From positions 62,001 to 126,000 of the forward strand of contig NZ_BSNY01000047.1 of assembly GCF_030160235.1 (NCBI RefSeq): a stretch of DNA of 64,000 bases, written 5' to 3'. The notes beneath the pieces were generated by a model. It did no database searches, was not told the DNA's origin, and was given only the letters and a program-made list of their open reading frames with translations. This document shows, one piece after another, positions 54,824 through 63,265 of this stretch. Position numbers and translations under genes: made by a program. Source of the DNA: Mesorhizobium huakuii (GTDB taxonomy: Bacteria; Pseudomonadota; Alphaproteobacteria; Rhizobiales; Rhizobiaceae). Every line of letters begins with the position of its first letter. Within the stretch, counting starts at the first letter, position 1.

Positions 54824-54900
54824 GCAATTCCAGGAAAAGTGTGAGCGGTTTTCCCGGGAAAGCGCGGTGCGCTTTCCCCTAGAAATTGCGTCAAAACAAT
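54824..54900. repeat. Dispersed intergenic repeat, copy A
   Basis: It begins GCAATTCCAGGAAAAGTG, contains a perfect 10-bp hairpin GGGAAAGCGC (54856-54865)/GCGCTTTCCC (54869-54878) and ends AAATTGCGTCAAAACAA. The same start and end recur at 58663-58716. It sits between convergent genes and may also stop transcription. Confidence 0.75.
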
Positions 54901-54943
54901 GAGTTGGACTGGTTCGCCGTTTCCATGAAACGGGTGAAACGCT

Positions 54944-55678
54944 TTAGGCCTTTGCCTCCAGTGCAATCATCTGGTGGCTCTCTTCCTCGGCGAGCTGTTC
55001 GGTGCCGTAGCTCTTCAGGAACATGTCAACGCCCGACCTGACGATGTTGTCGATTTCTTCCTGGCTCGGAGCCTTGGTGCGGTACGCGAAGATGCACTGC
55101 CGGAAAAGTCCGGCCAGGCACAGTTCGGTGAACTGATAGGCGGCAAGATCGACGTCGTCGATCTTGAGCAGGCCGCGTTCGATGGCAGCATTGAGGAATT
55201 TCATGAATTTGTCGTGGCCGCGTTTGGGGCCGCGTTCGTAGAACCGAGCGCCCATGTCGGGGATCCTGTCGGAGGCGCCGATCACCGTGCGCTGCGCCTG
55301 GATGACTCTGGCCGAGGTAATCTTCATCGACAGCACCGTGCCGAACTTCACCAGCGTCTGGCGCAAGTCGTCGGCCCGGTCCAGTATGTCGTACATATTC
55401 TTGAAGATGGTGCCGCGCTCTTCCTCGATCAGCGCTTCGAACAGCTCTTCCTTGTTGGCGAAGTAGACATAGATCGTGCCCTTCGACACGCCGGCCTCGC
55501 GCGTGATGTCGTTCATCGAGGCGGCCTCGAAGCCCTTGTCTATGAAGACTCGGCGGGCGCCATCGATGATCTGGCTGCGCTTGACCGGATCTTGTCCGGC
55601 CGCCGGCCGGCCGCGACGCAGGCTTTCCAGCAGGTCGTTGCATTTGTCGGTTTCGACGTCAGGCGTTGTGTCGGCCAT
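54944..55678 (-). CDS. TetR-family repressor of the second emrAB operon
   Basis: This 244-residue protein has an unusually long N-terminal tail, then the TetR helix-turn-helix (IIDGARRVFIDKGFEAASMNDITREAGVSKGTIYVYFANKEELFEAL) and a TetR_C effector domain (LCLAGLFRQCIFAYRTK). The ATG at 55678 has GAGGTG upstream. A TTGACA-N17-CATATC promoter reads into it and an 18-bp palindrome lies just after that promoter. It is divergent from emrA copy 2 and probably represses both. Confidence 0.9.
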   Translation of the reverse strand: MADTTPDVETDKCNDLLESLRRGRPAAGQDPVKRSQIIDGARRVFIDKGFEAASMNDITREAGVSKGTIYVYFANKEELFEALIEEERGTIFKNMYDILDRADDLRQTLVKFGTVLSMKITSARVIQAQRTVIGASDRIPDMGARFYERGPKRGHDKFMKFLNAAIERGLLKIDDVDLAAYQFTELCLAGLFRQCIFAYRTKAPSQEEIDNIVRSGVDMFLKSYGTEQLAEEESHQMIALEAKA

Positions 55679-55701
55679 AAAAGTCACACCTCGAAAATAA
55701 T

Positions 55702-55783
55702 TCGAACCAACCGGTTCGATTGCCTCTTGATATGGTCCTCTTTTCACGCTATGTCAACGGCCAGATCGAACCGAACGGTTCAG
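55702..55783. promoter_or_regulatory. Two TetR operators and the tetR promoter
   Basis: Operator 1, TCGAACC-AACC-GGTTCGA (55702-55719), is perfect. Operator 2, TCGAACC-GAAC-GGTTCAG (55766-55783), shares the left arm and most of the right arm, and directly precedes a TATTAT (55784-55789) reading into emrA. The minus-strand promoter has its -35 TTGACA at 55757-55752 and its -10 CATATC at 55734-55729, 17 bp apart. Confidence 0.75.
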
Positions 55784-55806
55784 TATTATTACTTTAGAGA
55801 GATGTC

Positions 55807-56994
55807 ATGTCCTCGAACGCGCCCACCACCGCCGAAGTCCGCCCCTTCCCCAACGCCAAGGTCGCTCCGGCGACCGAAGCACCGGAAATTCCCATCCACC
55901 CCGTCGCACCGCCGCCGGCGGCCGAAGCTCCGGCCAAGAAGAAGCGCTCGGTGCGCTCCTTCCTGCTGCCGATCATCGGCCTTGCCCTTCTGAGCGGCGG
56001 CGCCTGGTATGGCTACGACTACTGGACCACGGGCCGTTTCATGATCTCGACCGACGATGCCTATGTCCAGGCCGACATGGCGTTCGTTTCGCCCAAGATC
56101 TCCGGCTATGTCGATCAGGTCAAGGTCAGCGAGAACCAGCACGTCAAGGCCGGCGACCCGCTGCTCACGATCGACGATGGCGACTACAAGATCGCCGTCG
56201 CCCAGGCCGACGCGCAGATCGCCACATTGTCCAAGACGCTCGACCGCATCGACGCGCAGACCAAGGCCGCGCAGGCTTCCCTGCAGCAGGCCCAGGCGCA
56301 GAAGGTCGCCGACCAGGCCGCGGCCGACAATGCCGCCCGTGCCCAGCAGCGCGCCGCCCAACTGGTCAAGACGCATGTCGGCACGCAGGCGCAGCTGGAC
56401 GACGCGCAGACCGCGCTCGACCAGGCCAATGCCGCGCTGGTTGGCGCCGATGCGCAGATCGCCGCGGCACAGGCCAATATAGGCGTGTTCGAGGCGCAGC
56501 GCGCCGAGTCGGCGAGCACGCTCGCCTCGCTGCAGCTCGGCCGCGACAAGGCCGCGCGCGACCTGTCCTTCACCGTGCTCAAGGCGCCTTATGACGGCGT
56601 CGTCGGCAACCGCTCGGTCGAGCAGGGCGATCTCGTCAGCCCCGGCCAGAAGCTCGCCGTCGTCGTGCCGTTGGACAAGCTCTACATCGTCGCCAACTTC
56701 AAGGAGACGCAGCTTGCCCGGCTGGTTCCCGGCGAAAAGGTCAACATCTCGGTCGACGCCATCGACGGCCATCCCATCCAGGGAACCGTCTCGTCGCTCG
56801 CTCCGGCGTCTGGCGCGGTCTTCTCGCTGCTGCCGCCGGAAAACGCCACCGGCAACTTCACCAAGGTCGTGCAGCGCGTCCCGGTCCGCATCGACGTGCC
56901 GGCCGATGCCCTGAAGACCGGCAAGCTGCGTGCTGGCCTCAGCGTTATCGTCAACGTTGACAGCCGCACCGCGCCCGCCGCGACGACCAACTAA
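55807..56994 (+). CDS. emrA: EmrA/HlyD-type membrane fusion protein, copy 2
   Basis: This 395-residue adaptor has a cytoplasmic tail, one transmembrane helix (SFLLPIIGLALLSGGAWYGY), the lipoyl half-motif VSENQHVKAGDPLLTIDDGDY, an Ala/Gln-rich coiled coil (about 130-240) and a C-terminal barrel with APYDGVVGNRSVEQGDLV. It bridges an inner-membrane pump to an outer-membrane channel. It lies behind two TetR operators and 72 bp ahead of emrB. No TolC gene is nearby. Confidence 0.93.
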   Translation: MSSNAPTTAEVRPFPNAKVAPATEAPEIPIHPVAPPPAAEAPAKKKRSVRSFLLPIIGLALLSGGAWYGYDYWTTGRFMISTDDAYVQADMAFVSPKISGYVDQVKVSENQHVKAGDPLLTIDDGDYKIAVAQADAQIATLSKTLDRIDAQTKAAQASLQQAQAQKVADQAAADNAARAQQRAAQLVKTHVGTQAQLDDAQTALDQANAALVGADAQIAAAQANIGVFEAQRAESASTLASLQLGRDKAARDLSFTVLKAPYDGVVGNRSVEQGDLVSPGQKLAVVVPLDKLYIVANFKETQLARLVPGEKVNISVDAIDGHPIQGTVSSLAPASGAVFSLLPPENATGNFTKVVQRVPVRIDVPADALKTGKLRAGLSVIVNVDSRTAPAATTN

Positions 56995-57066
56995 GCGCTT
57001 TCGGAGAGTGGCTCGGCGGCTGATGAAGCGCCGGGCCGCCCGGCCGGCCTCAAGGAGGCCCATGAA

Positions 57067-58662
57067 ATGGCAACCGCTACCATCACCGCAGGAGCGCCGC
57101 CCGCAAGACCGGCGGTCCCTGACACCATCTCCACACGCCGCGTCATCGCCTTCCTGGCGATGGTGTTCGGTATGTTCATGGCGATCCTGGACATCCAGAT
57201 CGTGTCGGCCTCGCTGGCCGAGATCCAGGCGGGCCTCAGCGCCAGCTCCGATGAAATTCCGTGGGTGCAGACGGCCTATCTGATCGCCGAGGTGGTCATG
57301 ATCCCGCTGTCGGGCTTCCTCAGCCGCATGCTGTCGACGCGCGTGCTGTTCACCATCGCCGCCGCCGGCTTCACCGCGGCCAGCGCGCTTGCCGCGACCG
57401 CCACCAACATCGACCAGATGATCGTCTACCGCGCCGTGCAGGGCTTCATCGGCGGCGGCATGATCCCGAGCGTCTTTGCCGCGGCCTTCACCATCTTCCC
57501 GCCCTCCAAGCGCGCCGTGGTCTCGCCGATGATCGGCCTGGTGGCGACGCTGGCGCCGACCATCGGCCCGACCGTCGGCGGCTATATCAGCCACGCCTTT
57601 TCATGGCACTGGCTGTTCCTGGTCAATGTCGTGCCCGGCATCCTGGTGGCGACCGCCGCCTGGTCGCTGATCGATTTCGACAAGCCCAATCTCAAGCTGT
57701 TCAACAAGTTCGACTGGTGGGGCCTCGCCGGCATGGCGGCCTTCCTTGGCTGCATGGAATATGTGCTGGAAGAAGGCCCCAACAATGACTGGCTGCAGGA
57801 CCAGGGTGTGTTCATCTGCGCCATCGTCATGAGCGTCGGCGCGGTGATCTTCTTCTGGCGTGTCTTCACCGCCGAGGAGCCGATCGTTGATCTGCGGGCC
57901 TTCAGCAACGTCAACTTCGCCTTCGGCTCGCTGTTTTCCTTCGTCATCGGCATCGGCCTCTACGGCCTGACGTACCTCTATCCGGTCTTCCTCGGCCGCA
58001 TCCGCGGCTATGATTCGATGATGATCGGCGAGGCGCTGTTCGTCAGCGGCCTGGCGATGTTCGTCACCGCGCCGATCTCCGGCATCCTGTCGAGCAAGAT
58101 GGATTTGCGGCTGATGATGATGATCGGCTTCTTCGGCTTCGCCACCGGCACCTGGTGGATGACGCATCTGACCGCCGACTGGGATTTCTACGAGCTGCTC
58201 ATCCCGCAGATCCTGCGCGGCTGTTCGATGATGCTGTGCATGGTGCCGATCAACAACATCGCGCTCGGCACCTTGCCGCCCGACCGGCTGAAGAACGCAT
58301 CCGGCCTGTTCAACCTCACCCGCAACCTCGGCGGCGCCGTCGGCCTGGCCCTCATCAACACCGTGCTGATCGACCGCAACGCCTTCCACTATGCAAGGCT
58401 CGCCGAGCATGTGCAGTGGGGCAGTGCCGCCGCGCAGACCAAGCTTCAGAACATGACGCTCAACTTCGAGCAGACATCAGGCCTCGACGCGGCCGGTGCG
58501 GCGATCTCCAAGCTGTCGGGCATGGTCCACCAGCAGGCGGCGCTGCTGTCCTTCATGGACGTGTTCTACATGCTGACGGTGCTGTTCGCGACGCTCGGCC
58601 TGTTCACCATGCTGATCAATAAGCCGGCCGCGCCCGGCGGTGGTGGAGGCGGCGGGCACTAA
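57067..58662 (+). CDS. emrB: DHA2-family multidrug efflux permease EmrB, copy 2
   Basis: This 531-residue MFS pump has 14 predicted helices, with IAFLAMVFGMFMAILDIQIVSASLAEIQ in helix 1, LSRMLSTRVLF in the motif A loop and LAPTIGPTVGGYISHAFSWHW in motif C, ending in a Gly-rich tail. It exports hydrophobic compounds by proton antiport. AAGGAGG precedes the ATG. Unlike the copy at 49765-51310, this frame is intact. It forms an operon with emrA under TetR control. Confidence 0.93.
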   Translation: MATATITAGAPPARPAVPDTISTRRVIAFLAMVFGMFMAILDIQIVSASLAEIQAGLSASSDEIPWVQTAYLIAEVVMIPLSGFLSRMLSTRVLFTIAAAGFTAASALAATATNIDQMIVYRAVQGFIGGGMIPSVFAAAFTIFPPSKRAVVSPMIGLVATLAPTIGPTVGGYISHAFSWHWLFLVNVVPGILVATAAWSLIDFDKPNLKLFNKFDWWGLAGMAAFLGCMEYVLEEGPNNDWLQDQGVFICAIVMSVGAVIFFWRVFTAEEPIVDLRAFSNVNFAFGSLFSFVIGIGLYGLTYLYPVFLGRIRGYDSMMIGEALFVSGLAMFVTAPISGILSSKMDLRLMMMIGFFGFATGTWWMTHLTADWDFYELLIPQILRGCSMMLCMVPINNIALGTLPPDRLKNASGLFNLTRNLGGAVGLALINTVLIDRNAFHYARLAEHVQWGSAAAQTKLQNMTLNFEQTSGLDAAGAAISKLSGMVHQQAALLSFMDVFYMLTVLFATLGLFTMLINKPAAPGGGGGGGH

Positions 58663-58716
58663 GCAATTCCAGGAAAAGCGTGAAGCGGTTTCCCCACAGG
58701 AATTGCGTCAAGAACA
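58663..58716. repeat. Dispersed intergenic repeat, copy B
   Basis: GCAATTCC (58663-58670) and GGAATTGC (58699-58706) form perfect 8-bp ends around AGGAAAAGCGTGAAGCGG. It shares its 5' 15 bp and its 3' AATTGCGTCAA with the element at 54824-54900 but lacks that copy's central hairpin. It begins at the stop codon of emrB. Confidence 0.7.
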
Positions 58717-58784
58717 GAAACACAGACGTGGGCAGCGGTTTCGGGAAGCTCCTCCAGTCCACGCCCGAAAAGCTCTGACCGCGC

Positions 58785-58818
58785 AAAAAACTCCGGGCCG
58801 CAAGACCCGGAGTTTTTC
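58785..58818. terminator. Bidirectional terminator between emrB and msrB
   Basis: CTCCGGG (58791-58797) pairs with CCCGGAG (58806-58812). Six A residues precede and five T residues follow, so it can serve both convergent genes. Confidence 0.92.
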
Positions 58819-58835
58819 GTTTCGGTCGAATCTCG

Positions 58836-59339
58836 TCAGGCTGTGGCCGGCTTGAAGGTCAACGCCACGCCGTTGATGCAGTGGCGCAGGCCGGTCGGCG
58901 CCGGACCGTCGTCGAAGACATGGCCGAGATGGCCGCCGCAGCGGCGGCAATGCACCTCGGTGCGGGTCATGCCGAGCGACCTGTCCTCGGTCTTGCCGAT
59001 GCCGTTGGCGATCTCTTGCCAGAAGCTCGGCCAGCCGGTGCCGGAATCGAACTTCGTCTCAGAAGGATAGACCGGCAGGTCGCAGCCGGCGCAGGCGAAA
59101 ATGCCCTTGCGATGCTCGTTGAGCAGCGGGCTGGTGCCCGGATATTCCGTGCCTTGCTTGCGCAGCACGTCGAAGGCAGCCGGCGACAGGATGGCTTTCC
59201 ACTCGTCGTCCGTCTTGGTGATCTCGAACTTCTCGGCGGCCAGCGCGGGCTGCGGACCGCCCATGCGCAGCATGGTTGCGGCGGCTCCGACGACGCCGAT
59301 GGCGGCGGCACCGCTCAAAAGAAAGTCGCGACGGTTCAT
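58836..59339 (-). CDS. msrB: Peptide-methionine (R)-S-oxide reductase MsrB with Tat-type signal
   Basis: This 167-residue protein begins MNRRDFLLSGAAAIGVVGAA, a twin-arginine type export signal, followed by a full MsrB domain. Zinc cysteines are in CAGC and CRRC, and the catalytic Cys lies in RHCINGVAL. It reduces methionine-R-sulphoxide; the signal places it in the periplasm, unlike the usual cytoplasmic MsrB. GGAGG precedes the ATG at 59339; a longer upstream frame has no support. No dedicated electron donor such as a thioredoxin-like or DsbD-like gene is adjacent. Confidence 0.9.
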   Translation of the reverse strand: MNRRDFLLSGAAAIGVVGAAATMLRMGGPQPALAAEKFEITKTDDEWKAILSPAAFDVLRKQGTEYPGTSPLLNEHRKGIFACAGCDLPVYPSETKFDSGTGWPSFWQEIANGIGKTEDRSLGMTRTEVHCRRCGGHLGHVFDDGPAPTGLRHCINGVALTFKPATA

Positions 59340-59548
59340 GACCAGTTCCTCCGGTTGTCCTTTTGCCAAACTATACCGCCACGCAAAAATCAAAAGCCGG
59401 TGACGGTTGCCCTCAAACGACACTCCGCGCCGTTCCACAGCTGGCTGTGGGCGGCGCGGAGCGTGCGCGTCGATTGCGGATCACGGGAGCGGGACGACGC
59501 AATCTGCGGAGAGCTCTTGCCGCAGGTTCGTCCGCGGCAAACCCCTTG

Positions 59549-60106
59549 TTACATCTTCGGCAACAAAACCTTGTCGATGACGTGGATGACGCCGTTGGAC
59601 TGCTCGACATCGGCGATCGTCACATTGGCGACATTGCCGTTCTCGTCGGTGACGGTGACCTTGCCACCCTCGGCCTTGAGCGACAGCTCGCAGCCGCCGA
59701 CCGTCTTGACCTTGTGCGTGCCGCCGTCGGCCTTGGCCATCGAGGCGACATCCGCGGCCATCGCCTTGGCGCCGATGACATGGCAGGTCAGGACCTTGGT
59801 GAGCTTGTCCTTGTTCTCGGGCTTGAGCAGCGTGTCGACCGTGCCGGCCGGCAGCGCCGCGAAGGCCTCGTTGGTCGGCGCGAAGACGGTGAACGGACCG
59901 GCGCCCTGCAGCGTGTCGACCAGGCCGGCCGCCTTGACGGCGGCGACCAGCGTCGTGTGGTCCTTCGAGTTCACGGCGTTCTCGACGATGTTCTTCTGGG
60001 CATACATGGCGGCGCCGCCGACCATCGGGTTTTCGGCATAGGCGGCGGTGGCAAGCGCGGAAACAGCGATCGTACCGGCAAGCAAAAGGGTAGCGTATCT
60101 ACGCAT
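59549..60106 (-). CDS. Secreted fasciclin (FAS1) domain protein, copy 2
   Basis: This 185-residue protein has a signal peptide (MRRYATLLLAGTIAVSALATAAYA) and one FAS1 domain with FTVFAPTNEAFAALP and NGVIHVIDKVLLPK. The ATG at 60106 has GAGGAG upstream. Its N-terminal half is identical to copy 1 at 48998 over about 60 residues, and in DNA over 176 bp, while the C-terminal half differs (with two added cysteines). It lies downstream of an ECF sigma/anti-sigma pair on the same strand and may be one of its targets. Confidence 0.92.
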   Translation of the reverse strand: MRRYATLLLAGTIAVSALATAAYAENPMVGGAAMYAQKNIVENAVNSKDHTTLVAAVKAAGLVDTLQGAGPFTVFAPTNEAFAALPAGTVDTLLKPENKDKLTKVLTCHVIGAKAMAADVASMAKADGGTHKVKTVGGCELSLKAEGGKVTVTDENGNVANVTIADVEQSNGVIHVIDKVLLPKM

Positions 60107-60330
60107 GATATTCAAACTCCTCGGGTTTCTCTTCCCATTTTTGGGGACGCGAGGAGATACGGGACACAAACGCACGAGTTTCAGAATATTCTTGATTTTT
60201 TGTTTTTTATTCCGGGAAGGAGGATTGCCCTATATACCTTCTTGCCGGCTCGCGCGCCTATTTTAGACGTGTGTCACCTAAGGTATATTGAGGTCATTCT
60301 GGAGACGGCTTCGCTGCGAGATGCAGCAGG

Positions 60331-61065
60331 TCAGATGCCCTTCAGGTCGCCGGCGGCAACCACCGGCCCGGTCGGTTGACCCGTCGGCGAGCCGCCGGCC
60401 GGCTCCAGGCTGACGGCCAGCACCGCGCCCTGCGCGAGCTTCTGCTGCGTGGCGGGCGAGACCCCGATATGCGCGGTAGCGCCGGCCGGGATGACGCCCA
60501 TCGAGACCGGAGCGTTCTTGCCCTCGATCATCCAAAGTTCGAAGTCCTTGCCGGAAGCGAGCGTGCCGGAAACGTGCGAAAGGCTGACGTCATGCCGCTC
60601 GGAATCATAGACGGCGAGATATTTTACATCGCTGCCGTCGGCGGCCAGCGAGGCGACAAGCCGCGCCTGCGGCTGTTCAGCCGGCCGATTGACATAAGGC
60701 ACGGCGACATAGAGAGCGAGCGCCGCAACAGCCGCGACGGCAAGGCCGCGCCAGAAGGCGAGGCTGGACCACAGGCCCGCACGCGCCTCGGCCGATGTGG
60801 CCGCGGTCGACGCAAACAGCCGGCGATCGACAGCCGCCTTCACCGAAGCCGGCGGCTCGACCTCCGCATAGGCCGCGGCCAGCGGCGAGAGGTGAACCTC
60901 CCAGCCATCGACGAGCCGCGCGAAGTCGGTCTCGGTGTCGATGCGCCTGGACGCGATCTGCCGCTCTTCCACCGGCAGAACGCCGAGAACGTATTCGGCG
61001 GCGAACAGGTCGTCGCCTCCACGTTCCGGTCCATTGTCCTCTGCCAGTGTCATCTTTCCAGACAT
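60331..61065 (-). CDS. Anti-sigma factor, RskA-like
   Basis: This 244-residue protein has an N-terminal zinc-less anti-sigma segment (LFAAEYVLGVLPVEERQIASRRIDTETDF), one transmembrane helix (FWRGLAVAAVAALALYVAVPYV, about 104-125) and a periplasmic RskA domain (YDSERHDVSLSHVSGTLASGKDFELWMIEG). It should hold the co-encoded ECF sigma factor at the membrane. Its start overlaps the sigma gene by 16 bp. The 224-bp gap to fasciclin copy 2 contains A/T-rich DNA with no certain promoter. Confidence 0.9.
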   Translation of the reverse strand: MSGKMTLAEDNGPERGGDDLFAAEYVLGVLPVEERQIASRRIDTETDFARLVDGWEVHLSPLAAAYAEVEPPASVKAAVDRRLFASTAATSAEARAGLWSSLAFWRGLAVAAVAALALYVAVPYVNRPAEQPQARLVASLAADGSDVKYLAVYDSERHDVSLSHVSGTLASGKDFELWMIEGKNAPVSMGVIPAGATAHIGVSPATQQKLAQGAVLAVSLEPAGGSPTGQPTGPVVAAGDLKGI

Positions 61066-61589
61066 TCTCTCAGTTTCATCAGGCTGCGGCGCAGCCAGGT
61101 ACGCATCGTGTTCAGCGGCACGCCGTGGCGCTCCGCCAGTTCGGCATAGCTTTCGCCCTTGAGATAAGCGCCCCGGACGGCCGCCGCCCGGTCCTTCTCC
61201 AGCTCTTCAAGACAATGATGGATGCGCTCGGATTCGTCGCCCGCCACCACCATCGCTTCGGGCCCCGGTGCCGGATCGGCCACGTCGAGCGCGGCATCGA
61301 TATCGGCGGCAGGCTTGCGCCGCGCCCTGACGCGATCGATCGCGTGGTTGCGGGCGATTGCCACCAGCCAGGAGATCGGGCTCAGATCCGAGACGGCAAA
61401 ACGATCCGCCTTCGTCCAGATCTTGACGAAGACTTCCTGCAGCGCTTCCTCAGCATCTCCCCGGTCGTTCAATACACGAAGGCATACGCCGAAAAGTTTC
61501 GCGCTGGTCTGCCGGTAGAGCAGATCGAACGCGGCCCGATCCTTCATCGAAGTTCGGACGATCAGCTTGGTGATGTCCTGCGGCGTCAT
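61050..61589 (-). CDS. ECF RNA polymerase sigma factor (SigK/RskA-linked type)
   Basis: This 179-residue sigma factor has region 2 (FDLLYRQTSAKLFGVCLRVLNDRGDAEEALQEVFVKIW, about 22-59, then ISWLVAIARNHAIDRVR) and region 4 (YLKGESYAELAERHGVPLNTMRTWLRRSLMKLR). The ATG at 61589 gives the usual length; the frame is open far upstream but only antisense to the amidase. It overlaps the anti-sigma gene and likely senses an envelope or oxidative signal. Neighbouring fasciclin and exported msrB genes are plausible targets. Confidence 0.92.
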   Translation of the reverse strand: MTPQDITKLIVRTSMKDRAAFDLLYRQTSAKLFGVCLRVLNDRGDAEEALQEVFVKIWTKADRFAVSDLSPISWLVAIARNHAIDRVRARRKPAADIDAALDVADPAPGPEAMVVAGDESERIHHCLEELEKDRAAAVRGAYLKGESYAELAERHGVPLNTMRTWLRRSLMKLRECLER

Positions 61590-61727
61590 GCGCGCCAAGT
61601 TAGGCGATTGCGTTGTATTTGCAACGCCAGAAATATTCCATCCACCTAAAGTCCCGGTGTCCAGGCACAGGCTTCGATTGCCAAGGGATGAGCCGCTGGC
61701 TAGCTTGGCGGGAACGGGGAAGCGCAG

Positions 61728-63227
61728 ATGTCGGTCGAACGGATCCTGTGGGAAGAAGACGCGACCGGCCTCGCCGGTCTGGTGCGCAAGGGCGAGCTGT
61801 CGGCGATCGAGTTGACCGAAGCGGCCATCGCGCGCGCCGAGGCCACAAGGCCTCAAATCAATGCCACGGCCGAGCCGCTTTACGACGCCGCGCGGGCGCG
61901 GGCGAAAACCATGGACCGCTCGCTGCCGCTGGCGGGCGTGCCCTTTGCCATCAAGGATCTCGGCATCGCCATCAAGGGTGTGCCGTCGCATGGCGGCAGC
62001 CGCATTCCGGCCTCGGTGCCCGACGTCAATTCGGTGATGACCGATCGCTATCTCGCCGCCGGGCTGGTTCCGATCGTCACCTCGACATCGCCGGAACACG
62101 GGCTGCGGCTGATGACCGAATCCAAGGCCTTCGGCATCACCCGCAATCCCTGGAACACCGGCCACACCAGCGGCGGTTCGTCGGGGGGCGCGGCGGCCCT
62201 GGTCGCTGCCGGCGTGGTGCCGGTGGCGCACGCCTCCGATGGCGGGGGCTCGATCCGAGTGCCTTCCGCCTGTACGGGCCTGGTCGGCCTCAAGACCTCG
62301 CGCGGCCGCATCCCGCTGACGCCGCTGGTCAGCGAGAGCTGGTACGGCATGGTGGTCGACCATGCCGTCACCCGCTCGGTGCGCGATAGCGCGCTGCTGC
62401 TCGACCTCACCCACGGTCCCGACTCCCTGTCGCCCTATGCGGCACTGCCTCCGAAGGGCACGTTCGCCGCCGCTGCCGCGCGCGATCCCGGCAAACTCAG
62501 CCTCGCCGTCTACCGCAAGTCGCCGCTTGGCTTGCCGATCTCGGCCGAGACGATGAAAGCGCTCGACACGGCCGTGGCGCTTGCGCGCGAGGGCGGCCAC
62601 ACCGTCGTTGAGATCGACCTGGCCTTCATCGGCCGTGATTTCCTGGCCGATTTCTGCAGGACGGTTGCTTCCGCCGTCGCCGGCACGCTGCGGGCCGAAG
62701 CGTTGCGCGTCGGCCGTTCCGTCACCGGCGAAGTCGAGCGCGCCACGCGCGTGCTCGGCCGGTTGGGCGAAATGGTCTCGGCCGGCGAGATCTATGCCGG
62801 CCTGCAGCGGCTGCATGCCGCCTCGCGCCGGATGATCGAGGAAACCGCGCAGTATGACGCCGTGCTGATGCCTGTTATCGCGCACCCGCCGCTCGCCTGT
62901 GGCGCCATGAATCCGAAAGGCGCCGACGAGCTGATCGAAAACCTGCTCGACAAGCTCCACCTGACGCCTTTGCTGAAGCTGAAACCCTTGTTCGGCCAAC
63001 TGATGGACAAGAGCCTTTTGTTCACGCACTGGCCGGCAATCCACAATGTCAGCGGCCAGCCATCGATCGCGCTGCCCGTCCATGTCACCGAGGCCGGCCT
63101 GCCGCTCGGCATCCAGGCCGCCGGGCGCCCGGGCGACGAGGAGACGCTTTTGTCCTTCGCCGCGCAGATGGAGAAGCTTTCGGGTTGGCTCGGCCGCAGG
63201 GCGCCGCTGATGGTACCCCAAGGTTGA
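61728..63227 (+). CDS. Amidase signature family hydrolase
   Basis: This 499-residue enzyme has the complete Ser-cisSer-Lys triad: K76 in PFAIKDL, S151 in TSGGSSGGAAA and S175 in DGGGSIRVP. It hydrolyses amide bonds in the cytoplasm; the family includes GatA, aryl and aliphatic amidases and the substrate cannot be read from sequence. There is no gatB or gatC nearby, so it is not the tRNA amidotransferase. The ATG has a GGGGAAGCGCAG stretch upstream. It is divergent from the sigma operon and unlinked to the amide operon at 24-32 kb. Confidence 0.88.
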   Translation: MSVERILWEEDATGLAGLVRKGELSAIELTEAAIARAEATRPQINATAEPLYDAARARAKTMDRSLPLAGVPFAIKDLGIAIKGVPSHGGSRIPASVPDVNSVMTDRYLAAGLVPIVTSTSPEHGLRLMTESKAFGITRNPWNTGHTSGGSSGGAAALVAAGVVPVAHASDGGGSIRVPSACTGLVGLKTSRGRIPLTPLVSESWYGMVVDHAVTRSVRDSALLLDLTHGPDSLSPYAALPPKGTFAAAAARDPGKLSLAVYRKSPLGLPISAETMKALDTAVALAREGGHTVVEIDLAFIGRDFLADFCRTVASAVAGTLRAEALRVGRSVTGEVERATRVLGRLGEMVSAGEIYAGLQRLHAASRRMIEETAQYDAVLMPVIAHPPLACGAMNPKGADELIENLLDKLHLTPLLKLKPLFGQLMDKSLLFTHWPAIHNVSGQPSIALPVHVTEAGLPLGIQAAGRPGDEETLLSFAAQMEKLSGWLGRRAPLMVPQG

Positions 63228-63265
63228 GCCTTGAAAGTTAGGTGTCCTGCCTCATTTCATGGCGA

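Noticed and set aside
61590-63221. Extension of the sigma factor frame far upstream
   Set aside because: The extra 540 residues are antisense to the amidase with its full catalytic triad. The sigma domain has normal length from the ATG at 61589.
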